A stretch of 41,882 nucleotides of DNA. It comes from JBFXCK01 sp050182275 (GTDB lineage: Bacteria; Pseudomonadota; Alphaproteobacteria; SHNJ01). Numbering within the stretch: the stretch's first letter is position 1; each line of letters starts with the position of its first letter. The stretch is from positions 1 through 41,882 of the forward strand of contig JBFXCK010000016.1 in NCBI GenBank assembly GCA_050182275.1, written 5' to 3'. The notes beneath the pieces were generated by a model. The model had not been told where the DNA came from and ran no database searches. It saw only the letters and a program-made list of their open reading frames with translations. The translations under genes and the position numbers were made by a program. Positions 16,853 through 25,902 of this stretch are shown one piece after another.

Positions 16853-17884
16853 ATGAGCAAAACGACCCATACCACCGATATCGCCATTATTGGCGCGGGG
16901 CCTGTTGGCCTGTTCGCCGTATTTGAATGCGGCATGTTGAAAATGAAATGCCATTTGATTGATGCCCTGCCCGCGGCCGGCGGGCAATGCGTGGCGCTTT
17001 ATCCGGAAAAGCCGATCTATGATATTCCGGGCTATCCCCATATTATGGCGGGCGATTTGATTGAACGCTTGAAAGAACAGGCCGCCCCCTTTAATCCAAC
17101 CTATCATTTGGAACAAAGGGTCGAGAAATTCAGCCAAGAAAACGGCCAATTCACGCTGGAAACCTCGGCCGGCACCATTATTAAAGCCAAGGGCGTGATT
17201 ATCGCCGCCGGCGCCGGCGCCTTTGGCCCCAACCGCCCGCCGCTGGCGCGGTTAGAGGAATTCGAGGGCAAAAGCGTCTTTTACATGGTTCAACGCCGCG
17301 ATGATTTTAAAGGCAAGCGCATCGCCATTGCCGGCGGCGGCGATTCGGCATTGGATTGGGCCATTTCTTTAAGCGACATCGCCGGCCATATTTATATGAT
17401 TCACCGCCGCGACAAATTCCGCGGCGCGCCGGAATCGGTGGAGCGTTTAAAGGCCTTGGCCGCCGCCGGAAAAATTGAATTGGTGACCCCCTATCAATTA
17501 TCCGCTATCGAGGGCGAAGGCGGCAATTTACGGAATGTGATTGTCGAAGATTTAGACGGCAACAAAAAATCATTAGCCGCCGATACGCTTCTTCCCTTCT
17601 TTGGCCTGTCGATGAATTTAGGCCCGATCGCCGAATGGGGTTTGGGTTTGGATAAAAACCATATCGCCGTTGCGCCGGATAGTTGCGCCACCACCATTCC
17701 CGGCATTTATGCGATTGGCGACATTGCGCGCTATCCCGGAAAATTAAAGTTGATTTTAACCGGCTTCGCCGAATCCGCCATGGCCGCACATGCGCTTTAT
17801 TCCCGCGTTCATCCCGGCCAGGAATTGCATTTTGAATATTCCACCACCAAAGGCGTGCAGGGAATAGCGCCCAAGGCGGCTTAG
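16853..17884 (+). CDS. Ferredoxin/flavodoxin-NADP+ reductase, thioredoxin reductase-like type
   Basis: This is a homodimeric flavoprotein of the TrxR-like FNR group (Bacillus YumC and Chlorobium FNR relatives). The FAD site is IIGAGPVGLFA near residue 14. The conserved GGQCVALYPEKPIYDIPGYP segment lacks the CxxC redox pair of true thioredoxin reductases. The NADP site is IAIAGGGDSALDW. At 343 aa the length is typical. AAGGA lies about ten bases before the ATG. It should pass electrons between NADPH and ferredoxin or flavodoxin. It is the only + strand gene in a long minus-strand block, divergent from tsaE, and its stop overlaps the divL stop by four bases. Confidence 0.92.
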   Translation: MSKTTHTTDIAIIGAGPVGLFAVFECGMLKMKCHLIDALPAAGGQCVALYPEKPIYDIPGYPHIMAGDLIERLKEQAAPFNPTYHLEQRVEKFSQENGQFTLETSAGTIIKAKGVIIAAGAGAFGPNRPPLARLEEFEGKSVFYMVQRRDDFKGKRIAIAGGGDSALDWAISLSDIAGHIYMIHRRDKFRGAPESVERLKALAAAGKIELVTPYQLSAIEGEGGNLRNVIVEDLDGNKKSLAADTLLPFFGLSMNLGPIAEWGLGLDKNHIAVAPDSCATTIPGIYAIGDIARYPGKLKLILTGFAESAMAAHALYSRVHPGQELHFEYSTTKGVQGIAPKAA

Positions 17885-20295
17885 GCCGCCTTCGCAGCCT
17901 TATCCGGCTTTACGGGCAGGACGCAGGTGACGGTCGTGCCCTTGCCGGGCTTGGACATAATATCGATTTTCCCGCCATGCAATTCGACCAGGCTTTTGAC
18001 CAGGGCCAGGCCAAGGCCGGCGCCGGCCTGGCGGCTTTGGCCGCGGGTGAATTTATCGAACACTTTGGCCAATTCTTCGGGCGCAATGCCAGAGCCGGTA
18101 TCGCGCACCATGATCATCACTTTATTCTTTTGCTTGGCTGCTTCAAGCGTAACCTTGCCGCCGGGCGGAGTGAATTTAACCGCATTGTTCAATAAATTAA
18201 ACACTACTTGGCGCAAGCGGCGCTCATCGGCGGTAATCGCGCCAATATCGGCGGGGCAAGTAAAATCAATTTGCAGGCCTTGCGCTTCGGCCCTATCGCG
18301 CACCAGATTGATCGAGCTGGCAAGCAGCGTGTGCAAATTGAAGCTGCCGTAATGCAGGCTCATATAGCCGGCTTCGATTTCGGCCAGATCGAGCAAATCG
18401 TTGATTAGCGCCAGCAAGCGCTGCGAGGCATCCAGAATGCCGCCGGAATATTCGCGCTGTTTGGCGTTCAGCTTGCCGAAATAATCGTTGCTTAAAATTT
18501 CGGTGAACCCGATGATCGAGGTTAGGGGCGCCCGCAAACCATAAGATACGTTGGCGATAAATTCCGATTTTAATTGATCGGCGGCCTCTAAGGCTTGCGT
18601 TCTTTCGCGTAAAGCTTTTTCCACATTCACCGTATCGCTGACATCGACGAAACTGAAGAGCGATCCGCCATCAGGCAAGGGCACGATTGAATAGGATAAA
18701 ACCGTGCCGTCCTTCAATTCCAGGCGGCCATTTTCCTGCTCGCGGGCGGCGAGCGCGCGGACAAAGCGCTCGCGGGTTTCCCCTGCAAAAGCCTCGGTTT
18801 TAAATTGCGGCTGGCAGGCGGCCAGCACATCGCTTAAATGCGGGCTGTTTTGCAATTGCGCGTCTTTTAATTTCCACATCCGCGCGAAAATGGGATTGGA
18901 CAGCCTTAAGCGGCCATCTTCGCCGAACACGGCGATAGCTTCGTGCAAATTGTCCAGCGTTTCGCGCTGCACCGCCACCAGAATATTGTGCGATTCCTCC
19001 AGCTTGAAGCGCACGGTGACGTCATCGAATAAGAACATCAACCCGCCCAAAGGATGCGGCGTCACCAGGCGGCGCAAGGTTCGGCCATCGGGCAGATGCA
19101 GCAATTCATCGCTGGCTTCCAGCAAATTGGTGAAAAGCTGCAGCCATTCCTTTTTATATTCGGGGAAGTTGGTGACTTCGGGCAATAACCGCCGCTGGCG
19201 CAAGGTTTCCAGCACTTCGCCAAGATCGGGCTTTTGATCGAGATAGGTTGCTTCCAGCTTGAATAATTCGGCGAAAGAGGTGTTAAAGAAGCGCAAGCGC
19301 TTGTCGCCGCCGAAAATCGCCACGCCTGAATCCAGCGCTTCCAGCAGCTCGCCTTGCGCGTCTTCCTGGCGCTTGCGTTCGATTTCCGCTTCCTCCAGGG
19401 GGGTGATGTCGATGGCGCAGCCGGTGATCGAGGCGCCTTGCGGCCCGGGAATTTCATGAATTTCCATCCAGCGCCGCTTGCCCTGGACGATTAAATGCTG
19501 GCGCTCGGCCCCTTTCTTCAATGATTGCAAAACCCGCCCGGCCAATTGCCGCCCGTCATTGCCTAAAACACCGGCGGCGATTTCATATTTGCTGTCGCTG
19601 AATTGAGTCGGATCCCCCTCGACCGCGAATTTATACGCGCGGTTGCAGGCGACAATGCGCAAATTCTGATCGCGCAGCCAAACCGGAAGCGGCAAATGAT
19701 CTAAAATCTGCTCATAGCGGAGCATTTTTTCCTGCGCGGTTTGCGCCAATTGCACGGCGCGGGATAATTCGCCCAATTCATCGGTGCGGTCGGTCAGCCA
19801 TAGCATATCGATCAAGGGGCGGTTTTTTTCATCAAAAGCGCGCATGCCTTGGAAATTGATAATGCGCCGGGTGCGCGCGGTGGTCAGGTTCATGCGGAAC
19901 GGCGTGCCCTGATTGCGCAACGCATGCACCGCGCCATCCAATTCGTGCCGCGCATTGCCTTCTAAGGTATTCAAGACATCGGCAAAACCGATGGCGCGGG
20001 TAAGCGCCTGGATCCCCAGTAACTCACCCAGTTTTTTGGTGGCGATTTCACCGGAAGGAAAAGCCGGCCGGCTTTCGGGCGGCCATAGCAGCAGGGCTTT
20101 CGGCGCGGAATCCAAAACATTGCGCCAAAGCGCGGTTATTTCAGCTTCGCTTTTGGCGGCTTGCCGGGCTTCCAGCAATTTAGGCGCCAGCCACCAATTA
20201 ATCACCGCGCCGGTTAAAAGCGTCGCCGCCGCACCGCCTAAAACGGCGCCAAGCAATACGCTGTTCGGGTCTTGCGCGGCGAAGAGTTCAAACAT
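17881..20295 (-). CDS. divL: DivL-like PAS sensor pseudohistidine kinase (Tyr in place of His)
   Basis: The 804-aa protein has one N-terminal membrane segment (residues about 13-33), three PAS-like regions (about 195-300, 315-430 and 440-555), a dimerisation domain and a C-terminal HATPase. The phospho-acceptor position reads NVSYGLRAPLTS: Tyr585 (codon TAT) replaces His. Tyr at this site is the hallmark of Caulobacter DivL, which controls CckA and hence CtrA. The ATP site looks intact: N box FNLLNNAVKFTP, G1 DTGSGIA, G2 GAGLGLAL. Gly586 replaces the Glu that normally follows the acceptor residue. The start codon follows the ahcY stop directly (TAGATG), so the genes are coupled. An orthologous role in cell-cycle control is inference from the Tyr site, the architecture and the ahcY neighbourhood. 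Confidence 0.85.
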   Translation of the reverse strand: MFELFAAQDPNSVLLGAVLGGAAATLLTGAVINWWLAPKLLEARQAAKSEAEITALWRNVLDSAPKALLLWPPESRPAFPSGEIATKKLGELLGIQALTRAIGFADVLNTLEGNARHELDGAVHALRNQGTPFRMNLTTARTRRIINFQGMRAFDEKNRPLIDMLWLTDRTDELGELSRAVQLAQTAQEKMLRYEQILDHLPLPVWLRDQNLRIVACNRAYKFAVEGDPTQFSDSKYEIAAGVLGNDGRQLAGRVLQSLKKGAERQHLIVQGKRRWMEIHEIPGPQGASITGCAIDITPLEEAEIERKRQEDAQGELLEALDSGVAIFGGDKRLRFFNTSFAELFKLEATYLDQKPDLGEVLETLRQRRLLPEVTNFPEYKKEWLQLFTNLLEASDELLHLPDGRTLRRLVTPHPLGGLMFLFDDVTVRFKLEESHNILVAVQRETLDNLHEAIAVFGEDGRLRLSNPIFARMWKLKDAQLQNSPHLSDVLAACQPQFKTEAFAGETRERFVRALAAREQENGRLELKDGTVLSYSIVPLPDGGSLFSFVDVSDTVNVEKALRERTQALEAADQLKSEFIANVSYGLRAPLTSIIGFTEILSNDYFGKLNAKQREYSGGILDASQRLLALINDLLDLAEIEAGYMSLHYGSFNLHTLLASSINLVRDRAEAQGLQIDFTCPADIGAITADERRLRQVVFNLLNNAVKFTPPGGKVTLEAAKQKNKVMIMVRDTGSGIAPEELAKVFDKFTRGQSRQAGAGLGLALVKSLVELHGGKIDIMSKPGKGTTVTCVLPVKPDKAAKAA

Positions 20296-21609
20296 CTAAT
20301 ATTTGTAATTCTCCGGCTTATAGGGGCCTTCGGTCGGCACATGCAAATAATCGGCTTGCGCCTTGGTCAGCTTGGTGAGCTTCACGCCAAGCTTGCCCAA
20401 GTGTAGCCTTGCCACTTTCTCATCCAAGGCCTTAGGCAGCAAATAGACTTTGTTTTGGTACTTGCCGTGGTTTTGCCACAACTCGATTTGCGCCAAGGTT
20501 TGATTGGTGAAAGACGAGCTCATCACGAAACTGGGGTGGCCCGAAGCGCAGCCCAAATTAACCAGCCTGCCCTTGGCAAGAACGATCAAGCGCTTGCCAT
20601 CGGGGAAAATCACTTCATCGACTTGCGGTTTGACTTCTTCCCATTTGTAATTTTGGAGAGAGGCGATTTGGATTTCCGAATCGAAATGGCCGATATTGCA
20701 AACAATGGCGCGGTCTTTCATTTTACGCATGTGCTCGATGGTGATGACATCGACACAGCCGGTCGCGGTTACGAAAATATCGGCGATTGGCGCCGCCTCT
20801 TCCATGGTAACTACTTCGAAACCCTCCATCGCCGCTTGCAGCGCGCAAATCGGATCGATTTCGGTAATCAGCACGCGGGCGCCCTGGCCGCGCAAGGCCT
20901 CGGCCGAACCTTTGCCGACATCGCCATAACCGGCGACAACCGCGATTTTACCGGCGATCATAGTGGCGGTGGCTTGCTTGATGCCGTCGACCAAGCTTTC
21001 CCGGCAGCCATAGTAATTATCGAATTTCGATTTGGTGACCGAATCATTCACGTTAAAGGCGGGCATTTTTAACGTGCCGGCCTTTTCCATTTGCAAAAGA
21101 CGGTGAACGCCCGTTGTGGTTTCTTCCGACACGCCGCGGATATCTTTGATCAATTCCGGATATTTTTCATGCACCAGGCGGGTTAAATCGCCGCCATCAT
21201 CCAATAGCATATTAGGCTTCCAATTATTTTGCCCAAAAATGGTTTGCACGATGCACCATTCATATTCTTCCTCTGTTAGCCCGCGCCAGGCGAATACCGG
21301 CGTGCCCTTGGCGGCGATTGCGGCGGCGGCGTGATCTTGGGTTGAAAAAATATTGCATGAACTCCAGCGCACATCGGCGCCCAAGGCTTGCAAGGTCTCA
21401 ATCAATACGGCGGTTTGAATCGTCATATGCAGGCAACCGGCGATGCGGGCGCCCTTTAAGGGCTGGCTTTTGCCATATTCGGCGCGCAAGCTCATCAAGC
21501 CCGGCATTTCACTTTCGGCGATCGCAATTTCGCGGCGTCCCCATTCGGCCAAGGTAATGTCTTTGACCTTATAATCTTGATTGACGGCTTTGGCGGTGGA
21601 AATGGTCAT
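20296..21609 (-). CDS. ahcY: S-adenosylhomocysteine hydrolase
   Basis: This NAD-dependent enzyme splits S-adenosylhomocysteine to adenosine and homocysteine, relieving product inhibition of methyltransferases. At 437 aa it has the typical size. Visible motifs are HMTIQTAVLIETL, SSCNIFSTQDHAAAA, the NAD-binding GYGDVGKG at residues 227-234, and the C-terminal PYKPENYKY whose Lys and Tyr reach into the partner subunit. AAGGAG is well placed before the ATG. Only 27 bases separate it from the HPr gene, so no SAH riboswitch is possible here; it is probably co-transcribed with the PTS genes and divL. Confidence 0.98.
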   Translation of the reverse strand: MTISTAKAVNQDYKVKDITLAEWGRREIAIAESEMPGLMSLRAEYGKSQPLKGARIAGCLHMTIQTAVLIETLQALGADVRWSSCNIFSTQDHAAAAIAAKGTPVFAWRGLTEEEYEWCIVQTIFGQNNWKPNMLLDDGGDLTRLVHEKYPELIKDIRGVSEETTTGVHRLLQMEKAGTLKMPAFNVNDSVTKSKFDNYYGCRESLVDGIKQATATMIAGKIAVVAGYGDVGKGSAEALRGQGARVLITEIDPICALQAAMEGFEVVTMEEAAPIADIFVTATGCVDVITIEHMRKMKDRAIVCNIGHFDSEIQIASLQNYKWEEVKPQVDEVIFPDGKRLIVLAKGRLVNLGCASGHPSFVMSSSFTNQTLAQIELWQNHGKYQNKVYLLPKALDEKVARLHLGKLGVKLTKLTKAQADYLHVPTEGPYKPENYKY

Positions 21610-21636
21610 GAAATGCTCCTTATTGTTAGAATCGAA

Positions 21637-21945
21637 TTATTCATCAAAGCCGCGGGCAATAAGGCCGCAAAGCGCCTCTAACGCTTCTTTTGCCTGATTG
21701 CCGCTGGCACTGATAGTGATAGTTGTGCCTTTGCTGGCGGCCAAAAGCAACAGCCCCATAATGGATAGGGCCGAAACGTCGAAACCTTTCGCCGTAACGC
21801 GCATATCGGCCGGAAAAGCGCCGGCCAGTTTTACGAACTTCGCGGCCGCCCGGGCATGCAAACCCCGCTCATTCACGATCGTGGCGTTTTGCGTTAAACC
21901 ATCGCTGGCGGCGGGGGCGGAAGAAATAGAGGGTTTCGCGATCAC
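21637..21945 (-). CDS. PTS phosphocarrier protein HPr
   Basis: HPr carries phosphate from enzyme I to EIIA proteins. The phospho-His is in GLHARAAAKF (His30) and the regulatory serine in LSIMGLLLL (Ser61), the site an HPr kinase would modify. At 102 aa it is slightly long because of a 15-residue N-terminal extension. The start is GTG at 21945, overlapping the EIIA stop as GTGA; no later start fits. No enzyme I or sugar permease is in the window, which agrees with the regulatory, permease-less PTS of many alphaproteobacteria. Confidence 0.94.
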   Translation of the reverse strand: MIAKPSISSAPAASDGLTQNATIVNERGLHARAAAKFVKLAGAFPADMRVTAKGFDVSALSIMGLLLLAASKGTTITISASGNQAKEALEALCGLIARGFDE

Positions 21946-22349
21946 GGTTTTTCACCCGCCAATAATTGCGAGGCGACGTTGATATAGCGCTTGCCCGATT
22001 CTTGCGCCGCCGCGACCGCCTCTTTCATTGTGCCGGTTTTACGGATTGAGGCCAATTTAATCAGCATCGGCAAATTGACCCCGGCGATGACTTCGATCGG
22101 GGCTTTTTCTAGAACCGAAATCGCCAGATTCGACGGCGTGCCGCCAAACATATCGGTTAAGACAATCACCCCGGCGCCGGAATCAACCTCTTTCACTTTT
22201 TGCAAAATTTCTTCGCGCTTTTTTTCGGCATCGTCATTGGGGCCGATGCACACGGTCGCCAATTGGGTTTGCGGGCCGACAATATGGGTCAGAGCCGAGG
22301 CGAATTCTTCGGCCAAACGGCTGTGGGAAACGATGAGTAATCCGATCAT
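21942..22349 (-). CDS. PTS EIIA component, mannose/fructose family
   Basis: At 135 aa this is a stand-alone EIIA of the Man family. The phospho-His is in SHSRLAEE (His9), and LTDMFGGTPSN is the family signature. In alphaproteobacteria this protein is part of a regulatory phosphorelay with HPr and not of a transporter. The gene overlaps rapZ and HPr by four bases each (ATGA and GTGA), so the three are translationally coupled. Confidence 0.95.
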   Translation of the reverse strand: MIGLLIVSHSRLAEEFASALTHIVGPQTQLATVCIGPNDDAEKKREEILQKVKEVDSGAGVIVLTDMFGGTPSNLAISVLEKAPIEVIAGVNLPMLIKLASIRKTGTMKEAVAAAQESGKRYINVASQLLAGEKP

Positions 22350-23260
22350 GCGGCGTTTTCCTCTATTTGGTGAACGGGTTGGCGGTCGATATCGCGGTGA
22401 AAAAGCGTTACGCGTTTATAATTTTGCTGCAGCCATTGCGCCAGCTTGGTGGCGGCATAGACGCTGCGATGACGCCCGCCGGTGCAGCCGAAAGCAATGG
22501 TCAAATAGCTTTTACCTTCCTGCTGATAGCGCGGAATTAAGGGCGTTAAAAGCCGCGTGGCGTCGTCGAAAAAACGCCCGAAATCGGGGTCTTGCTCGAT
22601 AAATTCGCCGACCTTGGCGTCTTTGCCGGTTAAAGGGCGCAAATTGGCGTCGTAATGCGGATTGCGCAAAAAACGCAAATCGAAAATCATATCGGCTTCG
22701 CGCGGCGTGCCGTGTTTATAGGCGAATGACATCACCGATAATCTCATGCCGGGCGCGGCGGCAAAGGCGAAATAGCCCTGCACGATGCGCCGCAAATCGG
22801 GCAAAGAAAGCTGGGTGGTATCGATCACCAGATCGCTATAGACTTTGGCGGGCTCCATCGCCACCCGTTCATGGCGAATGCCATCGGCCAGGGGCCGGTC
22901 TTCGGCCAAAGGATGGCGGCGCCTGGTTTCGGTGAAGCGCGCTTGCAAAACTTCATCGGCGCAATCCAGGAAAATCAGCGATACCGGCGCATTGCTTTGG
23001 CGCAGCTGCTGGGTGATTTGCACCAGCGAATCGGCGTTGAAATCGCGCGTGCGGATGTCGATGCCGATCGCAATTGGGCGGCGGAATAATTGAATGGGCC
23101 GCAGCAAATCGGGCAACAAATACAGCGGCAAATTGTCGATGGTTTCATAGCCGGTGTCTTCAAGAAGCCTAAGTGTGCTGGAACGCCCGGCGCCACACAT
23201 GCCGGTGATCAGCAAAATACGGCCTTCATTGGTTTTGGCTTTGGCTGGCGGTTCACTCAT
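22346..23260 (-). CDS. rapZ: RNase adapter / nucleotide-binding protein RapZ (YvcJ family)
   Basis: At 304 aa it has an N-terminal P-loop, ITGMCGAGRSST (residues 18-29), which keeps the GAGRS core. The following DTGYETIDNLPL and the C-terminal FGCTGGRHRSVY are conserved family blocks. In E. coli RapZ senses GlcN6P and directs RNase E to the sRNA GlmZ. In alphaproteobacteria that target is not established, and the steady location between hprK and EIIA suggests a link to the PTS relay and cell-envelope precursor control. Confidence 0.95.
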   Translation of the reverse strand: MSEPPAKAKTNEGRILLITGMCGAGRSSTLRLLEDTGYETIDNLPLYLLPDLLRPIQLFRRPIAIGIDIRTRDFNADSLVQITQQLRQSNAPVSLIFLDCADEVLQARFTETRRRHPLAEDRPLADGIRHERVAMEPAKVYSDLVIDTTQLSLPDLRRIVQGYFAFAAAPGMRLSVMSFAYKHGTPREADMIFDLRFLRNPHYDANLRPLTGKDAKVGEFIEQDPDFGRFFDDATRLLTPLIPRYQQEGKSYLTIAFGCTGGRHRSVYAATKLAQWLQQNYKRVTLFHRDIDRQPVHQIEENAA

Positions 23261-23281
23261 AGCGGCGGCATTCTAAAACAT

Positions 23282-23692
23282 TCAGGCCAAACTAGCGAGG
23301 GTTTGTTGTATCTTAATTACCCCCAATTCCTTGGCGGAATCCAGGCGCAACAAGGGTAAAGAAACCCCCAAAAGCGGCAATTCGTCAGGCGGGGGCATGC
23401 GCTCGACCGAGGATGCGGGCAAAAGCTCAACCGCCAGATGCAAAGAAACGCGCCGCAGGTAAGGAAACCGGCAAATCCCCAGCCCGTGAATTTCGATCAG
23501 CCCCGCCAAAGCTTCCGGCGCGCGGGCGATGAGTTTTTCATCAATCAATTCGATTTCGGTTTGATCATCGGCCACCAGCATTGCGCCCCGTTCGATCAAG
23601 CACAACGCCAGCGACGATTTTCCGGACTGCGGCTTGCCGGTAATGACAATGCCGCGGCCCTTATATTCAACAGTGGTGGCGTGGAGGAGCAT
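23282..23692 (-). CDS. hprK: Short HPr kinase/phosphorylase (C-terminal domain only)
   Basis: This is the kinase domain of HprK, which phosphorylates the regulatory Ser of HPr. The P-loop reads GKPQSGKSS (residues 19-27) and the catalytic segment VADDQTEIE; LIEIHGLGI matches the HprK signature. The 250-residue N-terminal domain of the Gram-positive enzyme is absent, which is normal for alphaproteobacteria. I chose ATG 23692 (136 aa) because relatives begin with a similar LHATTV; a GTG at 23731 would add 13 residues. It lies 21 bases upstream of rapZ. Confidence 0.92.
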   Translation of the reverse strand: MLLHATTVEYKGRGIVITGKPQSGKSSLALCLIERGAMLVADDQTEIELIDEKLIARAPEALAGLIEIHGLGICRFPYLRRVSLHLAVELLPASSVERMPPPDELPLLGVSLPLLRLDSAKELGVIKIQQTLASLA

Positions 23693-23781
23693 GATTAAGC
23701 CCGCATCATAAAGACTTTCTGCATACCGCACTATTATCTTTTTAAGGGATTGTTTTCAAGCAAAGGTTGTAGTACATATCA

Positions 23782-23805
23782 GGAACATTATTGATAGGAT
23801 GTTCC
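23782..23805. promoter_or_regulatory. 7-bp inverted repeat over the ribosome site
   Basis: Arms GGAACAT and ATGTTCC flank a ten-base spacer and end one base before the ATG at 23807. The AGGA ribosome site overlaps the spacer and second arm. It could be an operator or an RNA hairpin hiding the ribosome site. Confidence 0.4.
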
Positions 23806-23806
23806 A

Positions 23807-24351
23807 ATGATAAAATCGACCCCACCGATTAAATCCTTTAAGTCCTGGCTGCGGCTCACCTCCATTCAAAGATGGAAATGGTTGAAAATTCTAGCAGCTC
23901 TTTTCCTGCTTTGGATTATTATTTATGGCGTTTTATGGACTGGCTACCAAATAAAACCTTTAGCGTTTATTCCGGAAATAAGTCATCAAGAGAATCAACT
24001 TTGCATTACAAACAAAAGCAAATATTTAGCTATCATACCCATATAGACATCACTGAAGAGAGGGCAGACGTAAAAACAAAAACCGATTTTCACATTGCAG
24101 ATAACGGTTATACCATTATTGGCCCCTATTATAGGGAATTTTCCCACTTAACATGGGCCGCATTCGTTCTTTCGCCCTTTGTTATTATTCTTCTATTCCC
24201 TATTTGGTTTCCGATTTTCTGGGTTCTTCGCCGTCGCAAATTCTCAACCGTTTTTACACTGACCGTAATCCGCCGGGGTCAAAAAATTAAGCTTCCAGCG
24301 GCAGTTCAATCCGAAAGCAAGCGCCTGAAATTTTTCCATCGGCAGCCTTGA
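23807..24351 (+). pseudogene. Probable frameshifted two-segment membrane protein gene
   Basis: The 595-base gap between hprK and chvG holds two + strand readings that fit together. The first (23807-24046, 79 aa, AGGA seven bases upstream) has a basic N-terminus and one membrane segment (ILAALFLLWIIIYGVLW), then stops. From about 24030 a second frame reads HIDITEERADVKTKTDFHI, a membrane segment (WAAFVLSPFVIILLFPIW) and a basic cytoplasmic tail, ending at 24351 inside the convergent chvG 3' end. Upstream of that point the second frame looks non-coding (Ser-rich). The simplest reading is one gene with two membrane segments broken by a -1 type shift between about 23990 and 24046. Two overlapping small genes or a sequence error are alternatives. 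The stretch is more AT-rich than its neighbours. Function unknown. Confidence 0.45.
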
Positions 24352-25891
24352 TATTATAAGCGGTGATTTTGCCGCCCATGGCGGTGACGATTTGGCGGGC
24401 GATTGACAAACCCAGGCCGGAATGTTCGCCGAATTTTTCGCCGTCGGGGCGGTCGGTGTAAAAACGGCTGAAAATTTGCTCGAGCCTGTCTTCGGGAATG
24501 CCGGGGCCTTGATCGCGCACTTCAATGATAATATTTTTTGCTTCGCGCCAGGCGGCGATGGCGATCACGCCTTCCGGCGGCGAGAAAGACAGCGCATTAT
24601 CGATCAAATTGCGCAATACTTGGGCCAAGCGCCCCTCCACGGCGGGCAGGCGCAAATTGGGCGCAATATCGAAAACCAGTTTTGCCGCGCCCGGCCCGCG
24701 CCCGGCCTGATGGGCCTGCTCCAGGCCGGCGCATAAGGCGGTTAAATCCACCATGGTTAAGGGCTGGCGGCTGAGCTCGGCATCGACGCGCGAAGCCTCG
24801 GCGATGTCGCTGATCAGGCGGTCAAGGCGCATCACATCTTGCACGATAATATCCAGCAATTTTTGGCGCGAAGCTTCGTCTTGAACGCGGGAGGCGGTTT
24901 CAACGGCGCTGCGCAAACTGTTAAGGGGGTTTTTGATTTCATGCGCGACGTCGGCGGCGAAACGCTCGATCGCATCCATGCGCTGCCAAAGCGTGTCGGT
25001 CATTTCCTGCAAGGCGGATGACAATTCGCCGATTTCATCCTTGCGCCTGGAAAAGTCGGGAATGCGCGCGCCACGGCTTCTGGCGCCCCGCACCCTGTCG
25101 GCCGCCTGGGCCAGCAAACGGATGGGGCGCGATAAATTATTCGCCAAATAAATCGAGAGCAAACTGGTGATCAAAAACGCCAATAGTGAAACGCGCAGCA
25201 CGTCAAAGCGCACCTGGCGCAAGGTTTCTTCCAGTTCATCGCCCGGGGTTGACAGCATCAAAGCGCCTAGGACTTGGCGGTAATATTGCACCGGCACCGC
25301 CACCGACAGCACCCAGCGGCCCTTATTGTCTTCGCGCAAAGAAGAGGCGATTTCGCCTTCCAAAGCCTCGCGCGCCTCGGGATAGGATTGAACATTGGCC
25401 GGCGCCCGCTCCCTATAGCGCGGCAGGCGGTTAAAGCGGCTGAAAGCTTTTTCGATCTCCTCGTACAATTTCATCAAGGCGTTTTGCGGCGGAATATTCA
25501 ATTCCTCCATTTGCACAACGCCGCCATAGCGCCCTTTGGGGCCGCCCATGACGCGGGTGTCGATCACCACATGGCCGTTTAGGTTGAATAGCCTGGCGCG
25601 GGCGCGGATCGGGTTGGTCATGCGGCGCATAATATCGCGCGCGGTGGAAGTGGAAAGCGTTACCTCGCCGTCGCTGGGCCGCTCGGTTGAAGCTTCGCCC
25701 AAGGCGTTCGCGATCATTTGCGCCTGGATGGTCAGCGCCTCGATTTCGGCCTTGATCAGGCTGCTGCGGTACTGGGTTAAATATAAAAACCCGCCCAGCA
25801 ATATCGCCAGCGCCACCAAATTAATGGTCAGCACGCGGCGGGTTAAAGGGGAAATACGGAATTTCCGGCGGTAGGCGGAAAATTCAACCAT
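24287..25891 (-). CDS. chvG: Sensor histidine kinase ChvG
   Basis: This inner-membrane sensor kinase of the ChvG/ExoS family responds to acid and envelope conditions in rhizobia and relatives. At 534 aa it has two membrane segments (residues about 20-38 and 233-250) bracketing a periplasmic sensor domain, a HAMP linker, and a dimerisation domain with His317 in ADVAHEIKNPL. The HATPase has LRNLIDNALSFSP, DQGPGIP and GLGLSIARQ. All catalytic motifs are intact. It lies 11 bases after chvI. Its 3' end overlaps the broken + strand membrane gene. Confidence 0.94.
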   Translation of the reverse strand: MVEFSAYRRKFRISPLTRRVLTINLVALAILLGGFLYLTQYRSSLIKAEIEALTIQAQMIANALGEASTERPSDGEVTLSTSTARDIMRRMTNPIRARARLFNLNGHVVIDTRVMGGPKGRYGGVVQMEELNIPPQNALMKLYEEIEKAFSRFNRLPRYRERAPANVQSYPEAREALEGEIASSLREDNKGRWVLSVAVPVQYYRQVLGALMLSTPGDELEETLRQVRFDVLRVSLLAFLITSLLSIYLANNLSRPIRLLAQAADRVRGARSRGARIPDFSRRKDEIGELSSALQEMTDTLWQRMDAIERFAADVAHEIKNPLNSLRSAVETASRVQDEASRQKLLDIIVQDVMRLDRLISDIAEASRVDAELSRQPLTMVDLTALCAGLEQAHQAGRGPGAAKLVFDIAPNLRLPAVEGRLAQVLRNLIDNALSFSPPEGVIAIAAWREAKNIIIEVRDQGPGIPEDRLEQIFSRFYTDRPDGEKFGEHSGLGLSIARQIVTAMGGKITAYNIKAADGKISGACFRIELPLEA

Positions 25892-25902
25892 TGGGGTTTT
25901 GG

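Noticed and set aside
20455..21072. A 205-codon open frame on the + strand inside ahcY.
   Set aside because: It is fully antisense to a strongly conserved enzyme, has no ribosome site and a composition typical of a mirrored GC-rich gene.
21610..21636. A SAH riboswitch before ahcY.
   Set aside because: The gap to the HPr gene is only 27 bases, taken up by the ribosome site.
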